This document shows positions 1 to 6,666 of a DNA stretch of 8,852 nucleotides, piece by piece. The stretch is from positions 497 to 9,348 of the forward strand of contig LUZL01000131.1 of the NCBI GenBank assembly GCA_001603615.1, given 5' to 3'. Positions within the stretch are counted from its first letter, which is position 1; every line of letters begins with the position of its first letter. The position numbers and the translations under genes are program-made. This DNA comes from Bacteroidales bacterium Bact_20 (lineage in GTDB: Bacteria > Bacteroidota > Bacteroidia > Bacteroidales > DTU049). The notes under the pieces were generated by a model. The model was given only the letters and a program-made list of their open reading frames with translations. It searched no databases and was not told the DNA's origin.

Positions 1-321
1 AAACATCCAAAATTCCCAGATAATATAAGGAAATGCAATAAAGATACTTATAATAAATGATATAGATATATGTTTGATAAATTGTCCACTAATTGTGAGA
101 TTTTGTAAATTTATAAAATAATTATTATCACAAAGGTTAGATTGTGGGAACAAATGACATATAATTTTATAAGTAATAAAATTATGATTTAATGGTCCAA
201 AAAGTAGGGTATCAAATAAAAAAGACTTAAAGTTAAAAACTGTTATCATCAATATGATGATAACTATTATAATTCTAAAAAATCTTTTTCGAAGTTCCTC
301 AATATGATCCCAAAATTGCAT
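1..321 (-). CDS. tatC: TatC, twin-arginine translocase core subunit (5' part only)
   Basis: TatC is the multi-spanning inner-membrane subunit that recognises twin-arginine signal peptides and, with TatA, exports folded proteins. The reading frame starts at an ATG at 321 and stays open for 107 codons to the left edge, so most of the protein lies outside. Visible family marks are the cytoplasmic N-terminus FWDHIEELRKR (residues 3-13), a first membrane helix at about 14-31, the FDTLLFGP motif at about 36-43, and IAFPYIIWEFW at 95-105 on entry to the second membrane segment, all typical of TatC. The periplasmic loop holds two cysteines (C55, C64), a feature I recall from Flavobacteriia/Cytophagia TatC proteins. 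The start lies 8 bases after the tatA stop, so the two are co-transcribed. No Shine-Dalgarno sequence is seen. Identification is firm; only the 3' end is missing. Confidence 0.95.
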   Translation of the reverse strand, partial: MQFWDHIEELRKRFFRIIIVIIILMITVFNFKSFLFDTLLFGPLNHNFITYKIICHLFPQSNLCDNNYFINLQNLTISGQFIKHISISFIISIFIAFPYIIWEFWMF

Positions 322-329
322 AGAAGAGT

Positions 330-542
330 TTATCCAGCAGGATTATTGTTTTTATTATCATTGCTGTTTGTATTATCAAAGTTTAGTTCATCTTCTATGT
401 CATTTTTACCTTTTTTAAATTCACTAACACCTTTTCCTAAAGATCTCATTAATTCAGGAATTTTTTTACCTCCAAATAAAATTATCACAATTATCAGGAT
501 TATTATCCATTCTGTTGATGTAATTATACCTATAAAAACCAT
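330..542 (-). CDS. tatA: TatA/E-family twin-arginine translocase subunit
   Basis: This 70-residue protein is the pore-forming or membrane-weakening subunit of the Tat system and acts in the inner membrane with TatC. It has a short N-terminus with the polar residues TSTE (8-11), one hydrophobic helix (about 12-23), the hallmark FGGKKIPEL hinge (23-31), and an amphipathic helix (about 32-47, [17 protein letters not shown]) followed by an acidic, Asn-rich, low-complexity tail. The length is normal for TatA in this phylum. No separate tatB is visible; Bacteroidota commonly carry TatA-type proteins only, so this one may serve both roles. tatC follows after 8 bases. The region before the start is A/T-only in large part, with no ribosome binding site, and a strong hairpin sits 41 bases upstream. 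The antisense frame over the same bases is a shadow. Confidence 0.95.
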   Translation of the reverse strand: MVFIGIITSTEWIIILIIVIILFGGKKIPELMRSLGKGVSEFKKGKNDIEDELNFDNTNSNDNKNNNPAG

Positions 543-583
543 TAATAAAAAATTTATAGCTAAATTAAATTAATTTTTTAACA

Positions 584-626
584 TAGAAAAATAAAGACTA
601 ATTAAAAATTAGCCTTTATTTTTCTA
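584..626 (-). terminator. Long AT-rich hairpin, probable terminator of the four-gene operon
   Basis: A perfect 13-base inverted repeat (584-596 with 614-626) continues, after one A/C mismatch (597/613), into a further 6-base repeat (598-603 with 607-612) closed by a 3-base loop. This gives a 19-pair stem starting 18 bases past the stop at 644. The stem arms carry A and T runs, so either strand could form a U-rich 3' side, and leftward transcripts meet further T-rich sequence after it. It separates the OmpA-family operon from tatA, both on the minus strand. Intrinsic termination is inferred; the inverted repeat is directly visible. Confidence 0.75.
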
Positions 627-643
627 TTTATATTAAATGTTTC

Positions 644-2686
644 TCATTTAGCCTCAATTATTTTGAATTCTACGCGTCTATTAAGTTGACGACCTTCTTC
701 TGTATCATTAGGAGCTATAGGTTTCTCAAAACCATACCCCATATATGATAGTCTAGATCTATCTATTCCGTGTTCTATTAAGTAATCTACAACTGCTTTT
801 GCTCTTGATTCAGATAATTTTTGATTATAAGCTGCTGAGCCTATATTATCTGTATGTCCAGAAATTTCAATTTTAATATTGGGATTATCATTCAAAAGTT
901 TTATCAAATTTTCAAGTTCAGTTTTAGATTCTGGTCTTAAGGTAGCTTTATCAAAATCAAAGAAAATATTTCGTAGAACAATAGATTGACCAATTTTTAT
1001 AGGTTTCAGATAAATATCTTTTTGTATTTCTTGATATTGAGCATTTTCTGGAATTATGAAGTTTTCTGAATGAAAAAGGTATCCTTCTTTTTTAACAGCA
1101 ATACCATAATTTTTTCCACTAGGGAGAGAAACTAAATATCTACCAGATTGTGCATTAGAAGTAAAAACTGCTAACTCTTCATTTTTTTCATTATCTGTCA
1201 AAACAATTTGTGCTTCAAGAGGTTTTTTAGTATCTTCATCATAAATAAATCCTTTTAGTAAAGTTAAAGAAGGAGTTTCAATAGCGATTGCAGATTCTAT
1301 TTTTATTTCTTGAACAGGTTTAGTTTTATATGCTATTAAATTATCCTCAGTAGAGGGATTCATTGGTTTATCAATTATAAATGTAATCATAAAAATGTCT
1401 TGATCTCCAATGGTTCCTTCTCTAGAAGAACTAAAATATGCTCTTTGCCCTGATGAAGCTAATACAAAATAAAGATCATCATCAGCAGTATTAATAGGAA
1501 ACCCTAAATTTTCAGGTTTGCTCCAGTATCCATCTTTGTAGGTAGATTTGAATATATCATATCCTCCCATACTGTTATGTCCTTGTGAGCTAAAATACAA
1601 AGTACGTCCATCTGGATGTATAAAAACAGCTTCTTCATCATAAATAGTATTGAGCTCACGAATGTTTTTTACATCAGACCATTTGCCCTTGGCATTTTTA
1701 TATGCTACCCAAATATCTCTACCACCTACTCCATCTGGTCTATCAGAGATAAAGTACAAAGTACGTCCATCTGGTCCTAGCGAAGCACTAGATTCATGAT
1801 ATTTTGTATTGATTAGTTTAGGTAATGGTGTTGGTTTTACCCATTTATCGCCTTTTAAGACACATTCATATATATCGCCACCGTTATCACCTTTGTATAT
1901 ATATAAAGTTTGTCCATCTGGACTGAGGCCAATAGATGCATCATGAAATTTACTATTCAATGGGTTTCCTGGTTGAGATAGTTTCCAATCATTACCAGAT
2001 TTAGTAGCCATGAAAATATCCTCATAATATTTGTTATCTATTGGGTCTCTTTTGCCACCTGTTGTACTTGGTCTGCGACTGGTGAAAAATAATATTTCTT
2101 CGTCTGCACTAATTACAGGAGTATAATCTGGATATATAGAATTTATAGTAGTTCCCATATTGTCTATGAAAACTTTTGTTTTCTTTTTTAATAGTAATTT
2201 ACCATTTTCACATTCTTCTATGTATTTATCTAGTTCCTTACCTCTTACAGCGAATTCTTTGGGAGATATTCTACGTTTAAATTCATTGTAATATATTATA
2301 GCACTATCAAATTGATGATTTAGATGATATGCTCTACCTAGAAAATAGGAAAGTTCATAATTGACTTGAGGATTTAGTTTTTTTGCTTTAGTCAAATGTT
2401 CTAATCCAAGTTGTTTATCTGTAGTAAAAAGATAGCATATACCTATTTTATAATTCAATTCTGCATTATTTGGATTTATTTTATTAGCTTCTATGTAATA
2501 AGTTAAAGCATCTATATACCTTCCTTTGCCCATAGCAAAAAGTTTATCTCCTTCTTTAATTTTTTTATTTGCCTCGCTCAATTGTTTTTTGTCTGTAATG
2601 TGATTTTTATCAAAAGGAGTATCTACCTGGCTAAAGCCAATAGTAGTTACTAATGTCATTATCAATATAAATATCGTTTTTTTCAT
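644..2686 (-). CDS. PorE-like TPR/beta-propeller/CRD/OmpA peptidoglycan-anchored protein (copy 2)
   Basis: A 680-residue exported protein. Domains in order: signal peptide (1-20, ending IGFSQ), TPR-like helices (about 35-140), PD40/WD40-like propeller repeats (about 181-436; blades marked by SADEEILFFTSRRP, SPDGQTLYIYKG, GPDGRTLYFISDRP, HPDGRTLYFSSQG and SSGQRAYFSSSREG, several ending in DI[FYW]), a carboxypeptidase-regulatory-like domain (about 476-562), and an OmpA C-terminal domain (about 569-677). In the last, GHTDN and LSESRAKAV supply D613 and R628, 15 residues apart, matching the Asp/Arg pair that binds diaminopimelate in OmpA. It should be periplasmic and bound non-covalently to peptidoglycan. 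The same order is known for PorE, a cell-wall component of the type IX secretion system, but PorE is a lipoprotein and no lipobox cysteine is present here. It is the last gene of the operon, 12 bases after the TPR gene, and a paralogue of the first. T9SS membership is possible, not shown; many Bacteroidota have several such OmpA proteins. Confidence 0.92.
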   Translation of the reverse strand: MKKTIFILIMTLVTTIGFSQVDTPFDKNHITDKKQLSEANKKIKEGDKLFAMGKGRYIDALTYYIEANKINPNNAELNYKIGICYLFTTDKQLGLEHLTKAKKLNPQVNYELSYFLGRAYHLNHQFDSAIIYYNEFKRRISPKEFAVRGKELDKYIEECENGKLLLKKKTKVFIDNMGTTINSIYPDYTPVISADEEILFFTSRRPSTTGGKRDPIDNKYYEDIFMATKSGNDWKLSQPGNPLNSKFHDASIGLSPDGQTLYIYKGDNGGDIYECVLKGDKWVKPTPLPKLINTKYHESSASLGPDGRTLYFISDRPDGVGGRDIWVAYKNAKGKWSDVKNIRELNTIYDEEAVFIHPDGRTLYFSSQGHNSMGGYDIFKSTYKDGYWSKPENLGFPINTADDDLYFVLASSGQRAYFSSSREGTIGDQDIFMITFIIDKPMNPSTEDNLIAYKTKPVQEIKIESAIAIETPSLTLLKGFIYDEDTKKPLEAQIVLTDNEKNEELAVFTSNAQSGRYLVSLPSGKNYGIAVKKEGYLFHSENFIIPENAQYQEIQKDIYLKPIKIGQSIVLRNIFFDFDKATLRPESKTELENLIKLLNDNPNIKIEISGHTDNIGSAAYNQKLSESRAKAVVDYLIEHGIDRSRLSYMGYGFEKPIAPNDTEEGRQLNRRVEFKIIEAK

Positions 2687-2698
2687 AGTTTTAAAAAT

Positions 2699-3748
2699 TT
2701 ATTTATTGCACAATTGTTTATAATACATCTCTGCAGAGCTAATGCCTAAATCAGCTGCTTTTTTCCAGTCTTCGCAAGCACCATTTTTATCTCTTAGCAT
2801 TTCTTTAGTATTAGCTCTATTCAAATAAGCAATAGCATAATTAGTATCTAATTCTATAGCTTTATTAAAATCCTCTAATGCACTGGTGTAATCTTCAATC
2901 CTATATTTAGCTATCCCCCTATTATTGTATGCAAATGTGTAATTAGCATCTTTTCTAATAGCTTCTGAAAAATCTTTGATAGCACCTTCTAAATCACCTT
3001 TTTCTAATTTAGCAACACCTCTATTATTGATAGCAATTACATAGTCTGGGTCGAAATCTATAGCTTTAGAGTATTCTAAAATAGCTTCATCATATTTTTT
3101 CATTCTTCTATAGGTAGTACCTAAATTATTGTATGCCAAAGTTAACTTTGGGTCAGCAGATATTGCTTGTTTGTAATAGTAAATAGCATTGTCATAATCT
3201 TCTAGCATTAGATAGCAACTACCTAAATCATTATATGCATAAGCATAATTACTTTTTTTAGAAATAGCATATTTCAAATCATCTATTGCATTTGTATACT
3301 CCCCTTTGTCGAAGTACAATGAAGCTCTATAATAGTATGCTTCAGCTAAATCTTTATTCATATTTATAGCAACATTATAATCTTGTAAAGCACCATCTAA
3401 ATCTCCCTTTTCATGTTTAGTTTTTCCTCTGGTATAATAATAGAGTGCATTTAGTTCGTATTTTATAGCTTTATCTAGATCTGCAATTGCTTCATCATAA
3501 AGTCCTAGTTGAGATTTAGCTACGCCTCTATTATAATATGCCTTAGCTAGGTCTGGTTTTAGTTGAATTGCCTCATTGAATTTTGAAATAGCATTTTGCA
3601 CATCACCATTTTGCAAAAGCTTAACTCCTTCATTGTAACGTTGCTCTGCTATTTGCGAGTCACCTGTTCTGATTTTAATAGTATCTTGGGCATTAGTTGC
3701 TCCCATCATTACTATTATCATTAAACTTAAAATTATTATTTTCTTCAT
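2699..3748 (-). CDS. Exported tetratricopeptide-repeat protein, nine TPR units
   Basis: A 349-residue protein with a clear signal peptide (MKKIIILSLM..., cleavage likely after ATNA at residue 20, leaving an N-terminal Gln). From about residue 33 to 338 it consists of nine consecutive 34-residue TPR units with no gaps, each with the pattern AYxNxGxxxxxxxxYxxAIxDxxxAIxxxP or a variant. The ninth unit departs to the ending GACEDWKKAADLGISSAEMYYKQLC common at the C-terminus of Bacteroidota TPR proteins. Nine units make more than one superhelical turn, which suits a protein-binding scaffold. There is no catalytic domain and no lipobox. It lies 15 bases after the CRD-SPOR gene and 12 before the second OmpA gene, so it probably acts with them in the periplasm. 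The binding partner cannot be read from the sequence. The coding DNA is a degenerate 102-base tandem repeat. Confidence 0.9.
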   Translation of the reverse strand: MKKIIILSLMIIVMMGATNAQDTIKIRTGDSQIAEQRYNEGVKLLQNGDVQNAISKFNEAIQLKPDLAKAYYNRGVAKSQLGLYDEAIADLDKAIKYELNALYYYTRGKTKHEKGDLDGALQDYNVAINMNKDLAEAYYYRASLYFDKGEYTNAIDDLKYAISKKSNYAYAYNDLGSCYLMLEDYDNAIYYYKQAISADPKLTLAYNNLGTTYRRMKKYDEAILEYSKAIDFDPDYVIAINNRGVAKLEKGDLEGAIKDFSEAIRKDANYTFAYNNRGIAKYRIEDYTSALEDFNKAIELDTNYAIAYLNRANTKEMLRDKNGACEDWKKAADLGISSAEMYYKQLCNK

Positions 3749-3763
3749 ATGTTTAATTGTTTT

Positions 3764-4429
3764 TTAATAATATAAAATCCACAAGTCTTTGATTCTTGTT
3801 GTTTCTTTTAATTTTTCTAAATTTTCTATAGCTTCAGATTTAGTTTTAAAAGATTTATATGCCACTCTATATCTTTTATTATCACTATTTATTATCACCG
3901 CATCAATAAATCCTTGTTCTAATAATAGATTTCTAGATGCTTCAGCACGAGCTAATGTACTAAAACTACCACCGATAATGTGATAGTAATTTGTAGGTTT
4001 TTTAATTACAATGTCTTTAGATTGTTTTACAAAAGTATCAACTGAATTTTTTTTAAGAATAAAAGTATTATTTTCTTCAGATAAATTAATAAATGATGTC
4101 AAATTATAATTTTGAGAATATAAATGATATCCTTCTTTTATAATAGATATAGTGTAATTATTATTTTTCATTAAAGATATAGTAAATTCTCCAGTGTAAG
4201 GATGTGAATAAGAAACCATAACTATTTCTTTTGTAGAATTATCCGTAATTGTTATTTTAGCTTCTAAAGGGTTTCCATACTCATCGGTAATGATACCTCT
4301 TATAATTAGTAAATCATTACTATTATAAATAAAATATCTGCAGTAATTATTACAAAAAGCAAAATTATCTAATTGATTTGTTGATATAAAAATTATAAAA
4401 TATATCAAAAAATAATATGATTTTCTCAT
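3764..4429 (-). CDS. CRD-SPOR protein: carboxypeptidase-regulatory-like domain fused to a SPOR domain
   Basis: A 221-residue protein. Residues 1-17 form a hydrophobic export signal or membrane anchor (RKS then YYFLIYFIIFI); the cleavage site is unclear, and C26 in NFAFCNN is not a convincing lipobox. Residues about 40-127 are a CRD clearly homologous to those of both flanking OmpA proteins: IRGIITDEYGNPLEAKITITDN against the neighbours' GRVMDEMGNPLEAQIILTDN, and EGYHLYSQNYNL against their GYLFHSENF. A short linker leads to a C-terminal SPOR domain (about 146-221: YYHIIGGSFS, YRVAYKSFKTKSEA, LEKLK, LWIL). SPOR domains bind glycan strands of peptidoglycan stripped of their peptides. The gene sits 17 bases after the first OmpA gene and 15 before the TPR gene, as the second gene of the operon. 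No enzyme is present, so a structural or tethering role is inferred. Domain calls are firm; function is not known. Confidence 0.88.
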   Translation of the reverse strand: MRKSYYFLIYFIIFISTNQLDNFAFCNNYCRYFIYNSNDLLIIRGIITDEYGNPLEAKITITDNSTKEIVMVSYSHPYTGEFTISLMKNNNYTISIIKEGYHLYSQNYNLTSFINLSEENNTFILKKNSVDTFVKQSKDIVIKKPTNYYHIIGGSFSTLARAEASRNLLLEQGFIDAVIINSDNKRYRVAYKSFKTKSEAIENLEKLKETTRIKDLWILYY

Positions 4430-4446
4430 GTTGTTATATATATATT

Positions 4447-6522
4447 TTAATTTACTTTTATTATCTTAAATTCTACTCTACGATTAAGCTGTCTACCTTC
4501 TTCTGTAGAGTTGCTAGCTATAGGTTTAGTATAAGAATATCCTTTATAAACTAATCGTGAAGGAGGGATACCTTGTTGAATTAAATAATCAACAACTGCT
4601 TGAGCACGTTTTTCAGATAAATTAAGGTTATATTCATAGCTACCAACATTATCAGTATGTCCTGAAATTTCTAAAGATACATTAGGATTTTGTTGCAAAA
4701 ATTCTATTACATTTTCAAGTTCTGTTTTAGATTCTGGTCTTAGTGTTGCTTTATTAAAATCAAAGAAAATATTATTAAGTATGACTTCAGCACCTATGGC
4801 TATTTTCTTGAGAATGATATCTTTATTTACCTCTTTGAATGGAGCATTTTCTGGGATATTAAAATTTTCTGAATGGAATAAATATCCCATTTTTTTTACT
4901 GCCACACCATAATTTTTACCTCCAGGCAAAGAAACTAAAAATTTACCTGTTTCGCTATTAGAATAGAATTCTGAAATTTGTTCTCCTGTTTCATTATCTG
5001 TAAGAATAATTTGAGCTTCTAGAGGATTGCCCATTTCGTCCATTACTCTACCTTTCCATAAAATAAGTGATGGAGATGTTTCACCAATAAAATTTTCGAA
5101 CTTAATATCTTGCAATGGATGTGCACGCCAAGCTACGAAATTAGCTTCACTACTAGGCATCACAGGTTTAGCTATTAGATAAGTAATCATAAAAATATCT
5201 TGATCGCCCAAAGTACCTTTTCTCGATGAGCTTATATATGCATGTATGCCAGAAGCTGACAAAACATAGTATAAATCATCATCAGGAGTATTGATAGGAT
5301 AACCTAAATTTATTGGTTTAGACCATTTACCATTGTTATTTGTAGATTTGAAAATATCATAACCTCCCATTGTATTATGACCTTTAGAGCTGAAATATAA
5401 AGTTTTACCATCAGGATGGATGAATACTCCTTCCTCATCATATGGAGTATTTATATTTGTTAAGTTAATTGGATATGACCATTGATTATTATTATTCTTT
5501 GACATCCAAATATCTCTTCCCCCTACACTACCTGGTCTATCTGAAACAAAATAGAGAGTTTTACCATCTGGGCCAAGTGAAGCACTAGATTCATGATATT
5601 TAGTGTTTATAGGATATGGCAAAGGGACAGGATTTGTCCAATTAGAACCTTTTAAATATGATACATAGATATCACCTCCATTGGTGCCTTTATATAAATA
5701 TAAAGTTTGTCCATCTGGGCTTAGTCCTATTGCTGCATCGTGATATATACTATTTATTGGTTCTTCTGGATGTTCTAGCTTCCATTTGCCCCAATCTTCT
5801 AAATATGCGATGTAAATATCTTCATAAAATTTCCCTGATTGTGGATCACGCATTTCACCCATATTTGTTGGCCTACGACTAGTAAATATTAGCATAGATT
5901 CATCAGCACTGATTACAGGTGCATAATCAGGATAAATGCTATTAATAGAATATCCTAAATTATCTATCATTACTTTTTCAGAATATTTTATCAATTCTTT
6001 GCCATTATTACACTCTTGTATATATTTATTTATTTCTGCTAAATATTTCGTTTTTTGTTTTGTATCTAATGAATTAATAAATGTTTTGTAATAAATTATC
6101 GCTGTATCAAAATTCATATTTAGATGATATGCTCTTGCTAAATAAAAATTTAAATCACTATGCACATCATGTTTTAGATAATATGCTCTTTCTAAATGTT
6201 CTAAGGCTTTTTCCTTAAATGAAGTATTTAAATAGCATATACCTATTTTGTAATTCAAATCTGCATTATCTGGATTAAATTGGTATGCTTTTAATAAATA
6301 TTCTAATGCTTCATTATAATAACCTTCTCCTTTGATAAAAAGAGTACTACCTGTTTTATAATTTTTCTTTGCTTGTTTCAACCCTTCTGCATCACTAAAA
6401 TAATTAGATTCAAATGGAACATCTTGTGCTAATATTATATTTTTTGATTGTAAAAAAAACAATATTAATACTATAAATTTTAAGTATTTATCACACTTAT
6501 TTAGAATATTTTTTAATAACAT
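4447..6522 (-). CDS. PorE-like TPR/beta-propeller/CRD/OmpA peptidoglycan-anchored protein (copy 1)
   Basis: A 691-residue exported protein, first gene of the operon. It has a long-headed signal peptide (four Lys before the hydrophobic run from about residue 16, cleavage probable after ILA at 32), TPR-like helices (about 50-150), PD40 propeller repeats (about 192-447; e.g. SADESMLIFTSRRP, SPDGQTLYLYKG, GPDGKTLYFVSDRP, HPDGKTLYFSSKG, SASGIHAYISSSRKG), a CRD (about 487-573) and an OmpA C-terminal domain (about 580-688). D624 in GHTDN and R639 in LSEKRAQAV are the expected diaminopimelate-binding pair. It aligns with the 680-residue protein along its whole length with few gaps, so the two are paralogues. 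The main differences are in the signal peptide, the TPR part and the loops between blades. There is no lipobox. A likely role is a periplasmic, cell-wall-bound scaffold of PorE type; a generic OmpA-family wall tether is the alternative. The start chosen is the only one that keeps a full signal peptide. Confidence 0.92.
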   Translation of the reverse strand: MLLKNILNKCDKYLKFIVLILFFLQSKNIILAQDVPFESNYFSDAEGLKQAKKNYKTGSTLFIKGEGYYNEALEYLLKAYQFNPDNADLNYKIGICYLNTSFKEKALEHLERAYYLKHDVHSDLNFYLARAYHLNMNFDTAIIYYKTFINSLDTKQKTKYLAEINKYIQECNNGKELIKYSEKVMIDNLGYSINSIYPDYAPVISADESMLIFTSRRPTNMGEMRDPQSGKFYEDIYIAYLEDWGKWKLEHPEEPINSIYHDAAIGLSPDGQTLYLYKGTNGGDIYVSYLKGSNWTNPVPLPYPINTKYHESSASLGPDGKTLYFVSDRPGSVGGRDIWMSKNNNNQWSYPINLTNINTPYDEEGVFIHPDGKTLYFSSKGHNTMGGYDIFKSTNNNGKWSKPINLGYPINTPDDDLYYVLSASGIHAYISSSRKGTLGDQDIFMITYLIAKPVMPSSEANFVAWRAHPLQDIKFENFIGETSPSLILWKGRVMDEMGNPLEAQIILTDNETGEQISEFYSNSETGKFLVSLPGGKNYGVAVKKMGYLFHSENFNIPENAPFKEVNKDIILKKIAIGAEVILNNIFFDFNKATLRPESKTELENVIEFLQQNPNVSLEISGHTDNVGSYEYNLNLSEKRAQAVVDYLIQQGIPPSRLVYKGYSYTKPIASNSTEEGRQLNRRVEFKIIKVN

Positions 6523-6567
6523 AGATTTCTTGTTATATAAAATTAATATATTTTATTATTTTTATGA

Positions 6568-6575
6568 CAAAATTA
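6568..6575 (-). promoter_or_regulatory. Candidate -7 element of the four-gene operon
   Basis: Read on the minus strand these bases are TAATTTTG, an exact match to the Bacteroidota -7 consensus TAnnTTTG. Transcription from here would begin about 40 bases before the ATG at 6522. No TTG is found at the expected -33 distance; only T/A runs lie there. In such AT-rich DNA a chance match is quite possible, so this is a candidate only. Confidence 0.35.
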
Positions 6576-6638
6576 AATCAATTTTTTTTAATTAAAAAAT
6601 TTTAATTTTTTTAATTTAATACCACAAGTTTTTAAAAT

Positions 6639-6646
6639 TATTCTTG
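6639..6646 (+). promoter_or_regulatory. Weak candidate -7 element for the receptor gene
   Basis: TATTCTTG differs from TAnnTTTG at one position and lies 20 bases before the ATG at 6667, giving a very short leader. No -33 TTG is seen upstream. It is the best plus-strand match I find in the gap, but support is weak. Confidence 0.2.
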
Positions 6647-6666
6647 TCTAATCTAAAAATATTTAT

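Larger units (their letters stand above)
6523..6666. other. Divergent intergenic region, almost pure A/T
   Basis: This 144-base gap separates the leftward OmpA operon from the rightward receptor gene and should hold both promoters. Its centre (about 6576-6618) is made of alternating T and A runs, including a 7-pair palindrome (6581-6587 with 6594-6600), the kind of sequence that is curved or easily melted. No small gene, RNA or Shine-Dalgarno sequence is visible. No long operator-like repeat with mixed sequence is seen. Confidence 0.6.

Noticed and set aside
304..573. Plus-strand open frame of 89 codons
   Set aside because: It is the antisense of tatA and overlaps the tatC start; hydrophobic residues come from the AT-rich complement. 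TatA on the minus strand has unmistakable family motifs.
2699..3748. CRISPR-like or non-coding tandem repeat
   Set aside because: The 102-base periodicity is fully explained by in-frame TPR units, and the repeats are degenerate at DNA level with no spacers.
3789..3983. Plus-strand open frame of 64 codons
   Set aside because: Lies wholly opposite the SPOR domain of the CRD-SPOR gene and resembles no known family.
3764..4429. Lipoprotein call for the CRD-SPOR protein from C26
   Set aside because: The residues before C26 (NFAF) do not fit a lipobox, since Phe at -1 is not accepted.
5658..5882. Plus-strand open frame of 74 codons
   Set aside because: Lies opposite propeller blades of the 691-residue protein; no motif or start signal.
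6581..6617. A/T palindrome in the divergent gap as a terminator
   Set aside because: Both neighbours are transcribed away from it, so no transcript ends here; the runs are more likely promoter-related or simply compositional.
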